From: Pseudomonas nabeulensis
Lineage (GTDB): Bacteria; Pseudomonadota; Gammaproteobacteria; Pseudomonadales; Pseudomonadaceae
Length of the DNA: 64,000 nt
Assembly (NCBI RefSeq): GCF_004682045.1
Contig: NZ_QUZT01000033.1
Span: 1-64,000, forward strand
Reading direction: 5' to 3'
The translations under genes and the position numbers were made by a program. The notes below the pieces were generated by a model, which was given only the letters and a program-made list of their open reading frames with translations, did not search any database and had not been told where the DNA came from. Positions 8,999-17,196 of the stretch are shown one piece after another (the first letter of the stretch is position 1; each line of letters opens with the position of its first letter).

Positions 8999-9964
8999 TT
9001 ATCGACCTGCGGGCCACACCAAGGCAGGGATCAAGCGGATGTAGATCAACTCGCCGACCAGCTCGACCAGGGTTTGCAGGATCACCACCGTAGCGGCCAA
9101 CCCGCGAACATCCTCGGGCAACGCCAGCGCCAGGGGCAGCACCACCAATGAATTGCGCGTCGACGCGCTGAACGTCACCGCCCGCGCCGTCACCGCCGGC
9201 AGCGAGAACAACCGCGACGCCAACATCCCCATCAGCGGCGCCAACACCAGGTAGCCCACATACACCGGGATCACTGGCAGCAACAGGCTGATGTCACGCA
9301 CCACCGAAGTAATCTGTGAACCGATCACCACCCACAGCACCAACGCCATGGCCGGCACTGGCAACCAGGCCCAGGCGTCGCTCCACAGACTGACAACCCT
9401 TGAGCGCTTCGCCAGTGAAGTGGTCAGCACCGCCAGCACCATCGGCACCACGATCAACAGCAGGAACGCCTCGACAAACGGCCCCGCCTCCACCACCCCA
9501 TCCGATTGCGCCTCCAGCATCAACCCCAGGTACACCGGCAGCAGCGCCAATTGCAGCAGCAACAGCACCGGCGTCGCCGCCAGCATCAACCGCGAATCGC
9601 CTTTGCCAATATGGGTAAACACCACCACGTAATCGATGCACGGCGTCAGCAACACCAGCAACGCCCCCACCAACAGCGCCGGGCGCTCCACCAGGCCACG
9701 GGTCAAGGCCCACACCAACAGTGGCACCAGGACAAAGTTGGCCAGTAGCAGTGCCGACAGGAAGCGTTTATGGGTCAAGCCTTGGCGCAGTTCCAGAAAC
9801 GGGATTTGCAGGAACATCGCGTACATCAACACGGCGATGGCGGGCGTGACCAGCACACCGAGGCCGTGAGCCAGCGACGGCACGAGCAGGCCGAAGGCGG
9901 CGGCCAGGAGGACGACGGCGAAGTAGATGGGGATTTGGTTGTGTTCGAGGGTGTCGCGGGTCAT
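8999..9964 (-). CDS. Arsenic resistance / bile acid:sodium symporter-type permease (ACR3/SBF fold)
   Basis: This is a membrane protein of about 321 residues with ten hydrophobic segments. The segment LLTPCIDYVVVFTHIGKGDSRL resembles the conserved cysteine region of ACR3-type arsenite exporters. No arsR or arsC is next to it, so substrate assignment rests on family resemblance alone. The ATG at 9964 is preferred to an in-frame TTG twelve bases upstream, although neither has a clear ribosome site. It lies between the glycosyltransferase and the toxin-antitoxin pair, all on the minus strand. Confidence 0.7.
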   Translation of the reverse strand: MTRDTLEHNQIPIYFAVVLLAAAFGLLVPSLAHGLGVLVTPAIAVLMYAMFLQIPFLELRQGLTHKRFLSALLLANFVLVPLLVWALTRGLVERPALLVGALLVLLTPCIDYVVVFTHIGKGDSRLMLAATPVLLLLQLALLPVYLGLMLEAQSDGVVEAGPFVEAFLLLIVVPMVLAVLTTSLAKRSRVVSLWSDAWAWLPVPAMALVLWVVIGSQITSVVRDISLLLPVIPVYVGYLVLAPLMGMLASRLFSLPAVTARAVTFSASTRNSLVVLPLALALPEDVRGLAATVVILQTLVELVGELIYIRLIPALVWPAGR

Positions 9965-10005
9965 AAAGGCGCCCAAGCTGATAGCAAGGGTGCAAGCCTA
10001 TGCAT

Positions 10006-10317
10006 CTACTGACGCGAGGTCGATAAATAAGATTCGAACCTGTCCGAGGGGTACTCCTGACGGGTGTGCGGCACCATCAGAACATCGACATACTCCAGCA
10101 CTCGATAAACCACTAAATAGTTTGGATGAACAACCATCTCTCTAGTACCAGCCAAACGGTCGTATTTGAATCCATAGGGCATTGAAGACAACCCTTCAGT
10201 GGCTCCGACAATGGTTCGGTGAAGCGTTGCAGCGGCAACGGGGTTGTACCGCTCGACGTAATCGATGATATCGGTCAAGGCCACGAGAGCCTCAGGCCTC
10301 CATTTAACGATCAGCAC
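10006..10317 (-). CDS. RelE/ParE-family toxin, ParE2-like
   Basis: This 103-residue protein begins at a GTG inside the end of the antitoxin gene, a 14-base overlap typical of coupled toxin-antitoxin operons. The N-terminal KWRPEALVALTDIIDYV and the C-terminal strands (GTREMVVHPNYLVVYRV, VLMVPHTRQEYP) match the ParE fold. ParE toxins inhibit DNA gyrase; RelE relatives cut mRNA at the ribosome. The antitoxin type points to ParE2. A longer in-frame reading upstream is the antitoxin region read in another frame and is not part of this gene. Confidence 0.8.
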   Translation of the reverse strand: MLIVKWRPEALVALTDIIDYVERYNPVAAATLHRTIVGATEGLSSMPYGFKYDRLAGTREMVVHPNYLVVYRVLEYVDVLMVPHTRQEYPSDRFESYLSTSRQ

Positions 10318-10498
10318 GGCGAGCCTTGCGCCTCTCTTCCAGCATCCTCTCGACTTCGGCCATAGCCTCATCATGCGGAATGCTCGGACGAGGATCATCA
10401 ATAGAAGCCTGCACCTTGGCACGAAACCAGCGGTCATAGCTGGCGGCCTGCTCTTCTGTTTCAAACTCTGAAACGATGGGCGACAGTGGGATGCTCAT
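10304..10498 (-). CDS. PaaA2-like antitoxin (stability determinant family)
   Basis: This 64-residue protein is mostly acidic with a basic C-terminal tail (ERRKARRADR). The core LSPIVSEFETEEQAASYDRW, then RAKVQASIDDPRPSIPHDE, closely resembles PaaA2, the antitoxin of E. coli O157 ParE2, as I know it. The ATG at 10498 is preceded by GGAGGT at good spacing. PaaA antitoxins lack a DNA-binding domain and normally rely on a separate regulator, PaaR. No such gene is adjacent here. Confidence 0.8.
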   Translation of the reverse strand: MSIPLSPIVSEFETEEQAASYDRWFRAKVQASIDDPRPSIPHDEAMAEVERMLEERRKARRADR

Positions 10499-10673
10499 AG
10501 AGACCTCCGTAATGGATGCCTGCCAGTCTAATCGGTCCATGGTGTGCTGTCGTTCCTCTCGGATGTATGGCTTTATCAGTGGGTGCCGAAGATTAGTGAC
10601 CCCACTTAAGCGCACACAAGTGCTGGCAAACTGACGAACTGTTACCAAAAATAAAAAAGAAGACAGAGAAAGA

Positions 10674-11651
10674 ATGAACTTGAACGACACCCCGCCGCGA
10701 ATGCCCTCCACCCTATCCGAGCGCAGCAGAAGCGAACCCTTCAAAGAGCCCGCAACCGACGGCCACCCTATCAGCGGCTTCACCTGGCGCCACCCGCGCA
10801 CCGACCTTGAGCGCCCGGTCGTCATCATCAACGCTGCCACGTCCTTGCGCTGTCGCTATTACTCGCGCTTCGCCGACTACCTGTTTGCCAACGGCCTTGA
10901 CGTCATCACCTATGACTATCGCGGCATCGGTGAGTCCCGCAATGGCTCGCTGCGAGGCTTCAAGGCCTCATGGTCGGATTGGGGCGTGCTGGATTTCGAG
11001 GCGATCTTGCGGCGGGCACAGCGGGAGTTTCCGGGGCAGCCGATTGATGTGGTCGGCCACAGCTTCGGCGGCTGCGCGGCGGGGCTTGGGGCGTCGGGCG
11101 CGGTGATTCGGCGGATCGTGACGGTAGGCGCCCAATTTGCGTACTGGCGCGATTACCAGGCCAGCGGCCGTTGGCGGATGCTTGCCAAATGGCATGTGGT
11201 GATGCCGCTTGTAACCGCACTGTTCGGGTATTTCCCCGGCCAGCGCCTGGGCTGGCTGGAAGACACACCCGCAGGCGTGGTGCGGGACTGGAGCACACCT
11301 ACGCCCACCTATGAAACGCGACCCAGCGGACGAGCCCTGGGCGAGTTGCCCTTCAGCCGTGTAACGGCGCAATTGCTGGCAATCAGTATTACTGACGACC
11401 CCTTCGGGACAGTGCCGGCCATTGAGCGGTTATTGGCTTACTACTCAAACAGTGATCGCACCCATGTGCGCATCGCCCCCGAAGACATCGGAGAAAAACA
11501 GATCGGACATTTCGCTTTTTTCCGTAGCGAGTACCAGGACCGACTGTGGCCAATTGCGTTGGCGTGGCTGCAAAGCGGCCAATTGACGACGGATACCCTT
11601 GGGATTTCCCCCAACCTGCGCTTCAATACGCCACCCAGATCCACAACCTAG
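10674..11651 (+). CDS. Alpha/beta hydrolase
   Basis: This 325-residue cytoplasmic protein has the alpha/beta hydrolase layout. The nucleophile elbow GHSFGG contains Ser130. The acid is probably an Asp in SITDDPFGT near 255. The base is probably the His in QIGHFAFFRSEY near 281. The oxyanion-hole region reads INAATSLRCRYYSRFADYL. It resembles serine aminopeptidase S33-type hydrolases with an inserted cap around 155-220. The substrate is unknown. It is followed at 12 bases by the hypothetical gene at 11664, so they may be co-transcribed. Confidence 0.8.
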   Translation: MNLNDTPPRMPSTLSERSRSEPFKEPATDGHPISGFTWRHPRTDLERPVVIINAATSLRCRYYSRFADYLFANGLDVITYDYRGIGESRNGSLRGFKASWSDWGVLDFEAILRRAQREFPGQPIDVVGHSFGGCAAGLGASGAVIRRIVTVGAQFAYWRDYQASGRWRMLAKWHVVMPLVTALFGYFPGQRLGWLEDTPAGVVRDWSTPTPTYETRPSGRALGELPFSRVTAQLLAISITDDPFGTVPAIERLLAYYSNSDRTHVRIAPEDIGEKQIGHFAFFRSEYQDRLWPIALAWLQSGQLTTDTLGISPNLRFNTPPRSTT

Positions 11652-11663
11652 GACGTTGAGCCC

Positions 11664-12077
11664 ATGGCCTCGCCGAACAAGCAGCAAAAACGCGCCCAAC
11701 GCGCCAAGACCAAGGCCAAGCAGAACCGCACCCAACGCGCCGTCGCCACCAAACCCGATGCATTTGCCGGGGATGACAGCCGCATTGACCTTGAGTCAGT
11801 GGACCTGACCGAGCTGTTCGTCGAGATGCGCACTGCGGGCGAGACCAGCCAGCAGGCGTTGTGTGCGGCGTTCCTGGCGCACCCGTTACTGGCGCTGGTG
11901 CTGGAGCAGGAAGGCGAAGAGGAAGCCACGGACTTTATCCTCGCAGCGCTGATCGAGTACCGGCAGTGGGCCACGGACAGTGATGATGAAGCGGCTGCGC
12001 TGGCGTGGATTGAATCGCCGCAGTTCCAGGCGGATTACGTGGCGGCGTCCCAGGCCCTAACCAGCTCAGCGGACTGA
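11664..12077 (+). CDS. Conserved hypothetical protein with basic N-terminal tail
   Basis: This 137-residue protein has a Lys/Arg/Gln-rich N-terminus (NKQQKRAQRAKTKAKQNR) and an acidic helical remainder (EQEGEEEATDFILAALIEYR). I recognise no domain. The basic tail could bind nucleic acid, but that is a guess. GC-rich third codon positions and the neighbouring hydrolase support it as a real gene. A REP element follows the stop. Confidence 0.7.
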   Translation: MASPNKQQKRAQRAKTKAKQNRTQRAVATKPDAFAGDDSRIDLESVDLTELFVEMRTAGETSQQALCAAFLAHPLLALVLEQEGEEEATDFILAALIEYRQWATDSDDEAAALAWIESPQFQADYVAASQALTSSAD

Positions 12078-12089
12078 CACAAAACCCAA

Positions 12090-12194
12090 TGTGGGAGGGG
12101 GCTTGCCCCCGATGGCGGTGTATCAGTACCAGAAGGGCTGGCTGACACACTGCAATCGGGGGCAAGTCGAATCGTCGCACCGCCCCTCCCACAT
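12090..12194. repeat. REP doublet (imperfect inverted pair)
   Basis: The left half GTGGGAGGGGGCTTGCCCCCG and a diverged right half ending in CCCCTCCCACAT face each other between the convergent ends of the 11664 gene and gabP. The same family occurs at 50440 and 62089. Confidence 0.85.
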
Positions 12195-12211
12195 TTTTTT
12201 ACCGCGGTGCG

Positions 12212-13603
12212 TCAGTTGAGTACTGGAGCGCCTACTTTCTGCGCCTTGCGACGGCTCGACACCATCAACCCGGCAGCCACCACCAGCAAGCTCAGGATAC
12301 CGGTCGCGATAATCTCGACGCGGTGCGCTTCCTGGAACAGCATGATGGTCAGCGTACCTACGATGAACACCATCACCGCATAGGTCAGGCCAGGGAACAG
12401 CCACATCTTGAAGACAATCTTCTCGCCCGCCGCCGTGCGCTTCTGGCGCATGCGCAGTTGCGATACCGCGATCACCAGGTACACCAGCAGCGCGATGGCG
12501 CCGGAGCTGGCCAGCAGGAATTCAAACACTGCCGCTGGCGCCACGTAGTTGGCAAATACCGCCAGGAACGCAGCACCTGTAGACAGCATCACCGCCCAGT
12601 AAGGTGTACCCGCCTTGTTGGTACGCTTGGCCACAGCGGGTGCGTCACCACGACGACCCAGGGAGAACAGCATGCGCGACGCGGTGTACAGCGCCGAGTT
12701 CAGGCAACTGGTCACAGCAACCAATACCACCAGGTCGACGATCAGTTTGGCATTCGGGATGCCCATGCGCTCCAGCACGGTCTGGTAGGAACCTACCGCC
12801 GCCAGGGTCGGATCGTTCCATGGCACCAGGGACACCACGATGAAGATCGACAGCAGGTAGAACAAGCCAATCCGCCAGATCACCGAGTTGGTGGCCTTGG
12901 TGATTTGCTGGCCAGGGTTCTTCGACTCAGCCGCCGCAATGGTCACGATCTCGGTGCCCATGAACGAGAACATGGTGGTCAGGATCGCCGCCAATACCGC
13001 GCCCATGCCGTTGGGCATGAAGCCCTGGGTGTCGAACAGGTGGGACACGCCGCTGACCTGGCTGGTCGGCAAGAAGCCGAAAATCGCGGCCAGACCCAGG
13101 ATCACGAAGCCCACGATTGCCACGACCTTGATCAGCGCAAACCAGAACTCGAACTCACCGTAGTTCTTCACGCTGAACAGGTTGGTCGCGGTCAGCAACA
13201 AGGTGATGACCAGGGTAAACACCCAAATCGCCACATCCGGGAACCAGGCATGCAGGATGGTAGCGGCGGCGTTGGCTTCCAACGGAATCACCAGCACCCA
13301 GAACCACCAGTACAACCAACCGATGGTGAAACCGGCCCAGTGACCGATAGCGCGGTCGGCATAGGTGGAAAACGAACCGGTGTCCGGCGACGCCACGGCC
13401 ATTTCGGCCAGCATGCGCATCACCAATACCACCAGCGTACCCGCAGCGGCGTAAGCCAACAGTACGGCCGGCCCGGCGGCAGCAATCGCGTGGCCGGAGC
13501 CAACAAACAAACCGGCACCAATAACGCCGGCAATCGACAGCATGGTGACGTGACGCGGTTTGAGCCCCTGTTCGAGGTCATTGGAGCTTTGCGTACTACT
13601 CAT
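12212..13603 (-). CDS. gabP: GabP-type amino acid permease (4-aminobutyrate transporter)
   Basis: This 463-residue member of the amino acid-polyamine-organocation family has twelve membrane segments. The N-terminal motif RHVTMLSIAGVIGAGLFVGSG is the substrate/ion-binding helix 1 of the family. The region GTEIVTIAAAESKNPGQ is typical of GabP/AnsP-like permeases. The ATG at 13603 has AAAGGTG upstream, so the 55 residues of open frame before it are not part of the gene. GABA is the likely substrate by overall resemblance, though related permeases take other amino acids. It is a single gene between a REP element and a long upstream region. Confidence 0.82.
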   Translation of the reverse strand: MSSTQSSNDLEQGLKPRHVTMLSIAGVIGAGLFVGSGHAIAAAGPAVLLAYAAAGTLVVLVMRMLAEMAVASPDTGSFSTYADRAIGHWAGFTIGWLYWWFWVLVIPLEANAAATILHAWFPDVAIWVFTLVITLLLTATNLFSVKNYGEFEFWFALIKVVAIVGFVILGLAAIFGFLPTSQVSGVSHLFDTQGFMPNGMGAVLAAILTTMFSFMGTEIVTIAAAESKNPGQQITKATNSVIWRIGLFYLLSIFIVVSLVPWNDPTLAAVGSYQTVLERMGIPNAKLIVDLVVLVAVTSCLNSALYTASRMLFSLGRRGDAPAVAKRTNKAGTPYWAVMLSTGAAFLAVFANYVAPAAVFEFLLASSGAIALLVYLVIAVSQLRMRQKRTAAGEKIVFKMWLFPGLTYAVMVFIVGTLTIMLFQEAHRVEIIATGILSLLVVAAGLMVSSRRKAQKVGAPVLN

Positions 13604-14158
13604 TGACACACCTTTACGAGGAATTGCGAAAACGGTCCGCCCGGCCCGGGATCCTTCTCGTGAAAAGAAACCAACAGGGCGTTCTTTATTTTTTACGCAA
13701 GATTTGCGCCAAAATGTTACAGGCCCGCCATTGACGCGGGCTGCAGCGCTAACCGATAGGCTTTGCAAGTCGTTGAGATTACTGGCATTCCGCTATAGCG
13801 TTACCGAGCGACCCACTTTACAGATGAAAGCGCGCACCAAAAACACACACAAAAAGTGCGTGACGCCCCATATAAGGGCTGATATGCACCGTTTGCCCCA
13901 TTGACCCTTCCAACACCCGGCCAAAGCTGGCACCATCGCGCCCTTTTTTACGCGAAGCCTGCGGTTTTCCGGGTTGAAACGGTTGTTCGGTTGTTGATGG
14001 CGCGACACCCTGCTGTGCCGATGCGACACCCTGCCGCACACCGCCCGTTTACCGCCCGCCGCGCTGTTGGCTGCCAGATAAACGCTATGCTAGCTTGGCG
14101 CCTCGCCAGGAAGGCGGCCCAACAGCGACGAACGCAACGAACACAATGAGGACCCCAC
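13604..14158. other. Divergent intergenic region between gabP and the ABC operon
   Basis: There is no supported gene in these 555 bases. A perfect 13-base palindrome CGCAAGATTTGCG lies at 13696-13708, about 95 bases before the gabP start, and could be an operator. GCGCAC near 13831 and GTGCGT near 13856 could pair around an A/C-rich loop. The short frames here have no ribosome sites and poor codon patterns. Confidence 0.4.
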
Positions 14159-14932
14159 ATGGCCGAGGCCACGCCCGCGCTTGAAATCCGCAACTTGCAT
14201 AAACGCTATGGTGAGCTGGAGGTACTCAAAGGTATCTCGCTGACCGCTCGCGACGGCGATGTGATCTCGATCCTGGGCTCCTCCGGTTCCGGCAAGTCCA
14301 CCTTCCTGCGCTGCATCAACCTGCTGGAAAACCCCCACCAGGGCCAGATCCTGGTGGCCGGCGAAGAACTCAAGCTCAAGGCCGCGAAAAACGGCGAGCT
14401 GATGGCCGCCGACGGCAAGCAGATCAACCGCCTGCGCAGCGAAATCGGTTTTGTGTTTCAAAACTTTAACCTGTGGCCGCACATGAGCATCCTCGACAAC
14501 ATCATCGAGGCTCCTCGCCGTGTGCTTGGCCAGAGCAAGGCCGAAGCCATCGAAGTGGCAGAAGGCCTGCTGGCCAAGGTCGGCATCGCCGACAAGCGCC
14601 ACGCCTACCCTGCGCAATTGTCCGGCGGCCAGCAACAACGCGCCGCCATCGCCCGCACCCTGGCGATGCAGCCCAAGGTCATCCTGTTCGACGAGCCCAC
14701 TTCCGCGCTTGACCCGGAAATGGTTCAGGAAGTACTTAATGTGATCCGCGCGCTGGCCGAAGAAGGTCGCACCATGCTGCTGGTCACCCATGAAATGGGC
14801 TTCGCCCGCCAAGTGTCCAGTGAAGTGGTGTTCCTCCACCAAGGCCTGGTCGAAGAGCAAGGATCGCCACAGCAGGTGTTTGAAAACCCGCTTTCGGCGC
14901 GCTGCAAACAATTCATGTCCAGCAACCGCTAA
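14159..14932 (+). CDS. ABC transporter ATPase for basic amino acids (HisP-like)
   Basis: This 257-residue ATPase carries Walker A (GSSGSGKST, about 41-49), the Q-loop (FVFQNFNLWPH), the signature motif LSGGQQQR, Walker B (VILFDEP) and the switch His in VTHEMGFARQ. The insertion ELKLKAAKNGELMAADGKQI between Walker A and the Q-loop is characteristic of HisP/AotP-type ATPases for histidine, lysine, arginine and ornithine. It is the first gene of a four-part importer. A GAGG ribosome site precedes the ATG. Confidence 0.9.
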   Translation: MAEATPALEIRNLHKRYGELEVLKGISLTARDGDVISILGSSGSGKSTFLRCINLLENPHQGQILVAGEELKLKAAKNGELMAADGKQINRLRSEIGFVFQNFNLWPHMSILDNIIEAPRRVLGQSKAEAIEVAEGLLAKVGIADKRHAYPAQLSGGQQQRAAIARTLAMQPKVILFDEPTSALDPEMVQEVLNVIRALAEEGRTMLLVTHEMGFARQVSSEVVFLHQGLVEEQGSPQQVFENPLSARCKQFMSSNR

Positions 14933-14945
14933 CGGAGCAACATGC

Positions 14946-15698
14946 ATGCAGAACTATAAAAAATTCCTTCTGGCCGCGGCCGTCTCGATGGCGTTCAGCG
15001 CCACGGCCATGGCAGAAACCTTGAAAATGGGGATCGAAGCGGCCTACCCGCCGTTCAACAATAAAGACGCCAGCGGCAACGTTGTCGGCTTCGACAAAGA
15101 CATCGGCGACGCCCTGTGCGCCAAGATGAAAGTCGAAAAATGCGAAGTGTACGTGTCCGACTGGGACGGCATCATCCCGGCCCTGAACGCCAAGAAGTTC
15201 GACTTCCTGGTGTCCTCGCTGTCGATCACCGATGAGCGCAAGCAGGCCGTCGACTTCACCGACCCGTACTACTCCAACAAGCTGCAGTTCATCGCGCCTA
15301 AAGCCACCAAGGACTTCAAGACCGACGCGGCCTACCTCGACGGCAAGGTCATCGGTGCACAACGTGCGACCCTGGCCGGCACCTACCTGGAAGACAAGCT
15401 GCCGGACACCACGGCCAAGCTGTATGACACCCAGGAAAACGCCTACCTCGACCTGACCTCCGGCCGCCTCGACGGCATCCTCGCCGACAAGTACGTGCAG
15501 TACGAATGGCTCAAGAGCAAAGACGGTTCGGCCTACGAGTTCAAGGGCGACCCGGTTGTAGAAAGCGACAAGATCGGTATCGCCGTGCGTAAAGGCGACC
15601 CACTGCGCGAGCGCCTGAACAAAGCCCTGGCAGAGATCAAGGCAGACGGCACCTACAAGAAGATCAACGACAAGTACTTCCCTTTCAGCATCGAATGA
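14946..15698 (+). CDS. Periplasmic lysine/arginine/ornithine/histidine-type binding protein
   Basis: This 250-residue protein has a signal peptide cleaved after AMA (about residue 23). The mature part begins ETLKMGIEAAYPPFNNKD. The ligand-binding signatures AYPPFN, GFDKDIGDALC and FTDPYY belong to the cluster 3 amino acid-binding proteins. A cysteine pair near residues 58 and 65 resembles the disulphide of HisJ/ArgT. The start at 14946 has GGAG eight bases upstream; a nearby ATG at 14942 is in another frame. It follows the ATPase by 13 bases. A strong hairpin after the stop separates it from the permease genes. Confidence 0.9.
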   Translation: MQNYKKFLLAAAVSMAFSATAMAETLKMGIEAAYPPFNNKDASGNVVGFDKDIGDALCAKMKVEKCEVYVSDWDGIIPALNAKKFDFLVSSLSITDERKQAVDFTDPYYSNKLQFIAPKATKDFKTDAAYLDGKVIGAQRATLAGTYLEDKLPDTTAKLYDTQENAYLDLTSGRLDGILADKYVQYEWLKSKDGSAYEFKGDPVVESDKIGIAVRKGDPLRERLNKALAEIKADGTYKKINDKYFPFSIE

Positions 15699-15712
15699 TC
15701 TGAACGGTATGC

Positions 15713-15744
15713 CCGGCGCGCTCACCTGAGCGCGCCGGCTTTTT
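15713..15744 (+). terminator. Intra-operon terminator or mRNA-stabilising hairpin
   Basis: A perfect 12-bp stem CCGGCGCGCTCA / TGAGCGCGCCGG with a two-base loop is followed by CTTTTTG. It lies between the binding-protein gene and the permeases. It probably lets only part of transcription continue, so that binding protein is made in excess over permease. Confidence 0.75.
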
Positions 15745-15772
15745 GTAATGCCTGCCGCGATATGAAAACACC

Positions 15773-16468
15773 ATGAATTTCGATCTCTACGGATTCGGCC
15801 CCGCGCTTGCCGCTGGCGCGCTGATGACCGTCAAACTGGCGCTCACGGCCCTGTGCCTGGGGCTGGTGCTCGGCCTGGCCGGCGCCTTGGCCAAGACTTC
15901 GCCATACAAGCCGCTGCAATGGCTGGGTGGCGCTTATTCGACCATCGTTCGCGGCATTCCCGAATTGCTGTGGGTGCTGCTGATTTATTTCGGCACGGTC
16001 AACCTGATGCGTGCCCTCGGTGAGTTCTTCGGCAACCCCGACCTTTCCCTCAGCGCCTTTGCCGCCGGGGTGATCGCCCTGGGCCTGTGCTTTGGTGCCT
16101 ACGCCACCGAAGTATTCCGTGGCGCGATTCTCGCCATTCCCAAGGGCCACCGCGAAGCCGGTGTAGCGTTGGGGTTGTCGAAGTTTCGGATTTTCACCCG
16201 CTTGATCATGCCGCAGATGTGGCGCATTGCGCTGCCAGGGCTGGGTAACCTGTTCATGATTTTGATGAAGGACACCGCGCTGGTATCGGTCATTGGCCTG
16301 GAAGAAATCATGCGCCACGCACAGATTGGCGTGACGGTGACCAAGCAGCCGTTCACCTTCTTTATGGTCGCTGCCTTCATGTACCTGGGCCTTACCGTAC
16401 TGGCCATGACCGGCATGCACTTCCTGGAAAAACGCGCCGCCCGCGGCTTTGCAAGGAGCACCCAATGA
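15773..16468 (+). CDS. ABC transporter permease (HisQ-like)
   Basis: This 231-residue inner-membrane permease has about five membrane segments. The EAA loop reads EAGVALGLSKFRIFTRLIMP near 150-170 and contacts the ATPase. The N-terminal half carries the family signature VRGIPELLWVLLIYFG. It overlaps the next permease gene by four bases. With the gene at 16465 it forms the membrane heterodimer of the basic amino acid importer. Confidence 0.9.
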   Translation: MNFDLYGFGPALAAGALMTVKLALTALCLGLVLGLAGALAKTSPYKPLQWLGGAYSTIVRGIPELLWVLLIYFGTVNLMRALGEFFGNPDLSLSAFAAGVIALGLCFGAYATEVFRGAILAIPKGHREAGVALGLSKFRIFTRLIMPQMWRIALPGLGNLFMILMKDTALVSVIGLEEIMRHAQIGVTVTKQPFTFFMVAAFMYLGLTVLAMTGMHFLEKRAARGFARSTQ

Positions 16469-17196
16469 GCGGTGACTACAGCTGGCTGTCGCATTTCGAC
16501 CTCGGCCTGAACTGGGCCGTCATCATCAAGTGGCTGCCCAAACTGGCCCAGGGCGCGACCCTGACCCTGGAGCTGGTGGCCATCGCCGTGATCGCCGGCC
16601 TGCTGCTGGCGATTCCGTTGGGCATCGCCCGCTCTTCGCGGCGCTGGTACGTCAGCGCGTTGCCCTACGCCTACATTTTCTTCTTCCGTGGCACGCCACT
16701 GCTGGTGCAGTTGTTCCTGGTCTACTACGGCCTGGCGCAGTTCGATGCCGTACGCGAGAGCTTCATGTGGCCGTACCTGCGCGATCCGTTCTGGTGCGCC
16801 ACGGCCACCATGACCCTGCACACCGCCGCCTACATCGCCGAAATCCTGCGCGGCGCGATCCAGGCCATCCCCCCGGGCGAGATCGAAGCGGCACGCGCCC
16901 TGGGCATGTCCAAACCCAAGACGCTGTTCTACATCATCCTGCCCCGTGCCTCGCGCATCGGCCTGCCGGCCTACAGCAACGAAGTGATCCTGATGCTCAA
17001 GGCCAGCGCCCTGGCCAGTACGGTGACGTTGCTGGAATTGACCGGCATGGCGCGTACGATCATTGCCCGCACTTACTTGCCCGTGGAGATCTTCTTCGCT
17101 GCCGGCCTGTTCTACCTGTTGATGGCTTACATCCTGGTACGCGGCTTCAAACTGCTGGAACGCTGGCTGCGCGTCGATGCGTGCCAGGGACGCTAA
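16465..17196 (+). CDS. ABC transporter permease (HisM-like)
   Basis: This 243-residue permease is the partner of the HisQ-like protein. The motif FFRGTPLLVQLFLVYYG and the EAA loop EAARALGMSKPKTLFYIILP are both present. It has about five membrane segments. Its start overlaps the previous stop (ATGA), and its end overlaps the following methyltransferase gene by 20 bases, so all appear to be translated from one message. Confidence 0.9.
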   Translation: MSGDYSWLSHFDLGLNWAVIIKWLPKLAQGATLTLELVAIAVIAGLLLAIPLGIARSSRRWYVSALPYAYIFFFRGTPLLVQLFLVYYGLAQFDAVRESFMWPYLRDPFWCATATMTLHTAAYIAEILRGAIQAIPPGEIEAARALGMSKPKTLFYIILPRASRIGLPAYSNEVILMLKASALASTVTLLELTGMARTIIARTYLPVEIFFAAGLFYLLMAYILVRGFKLLERWLRVDACQGR

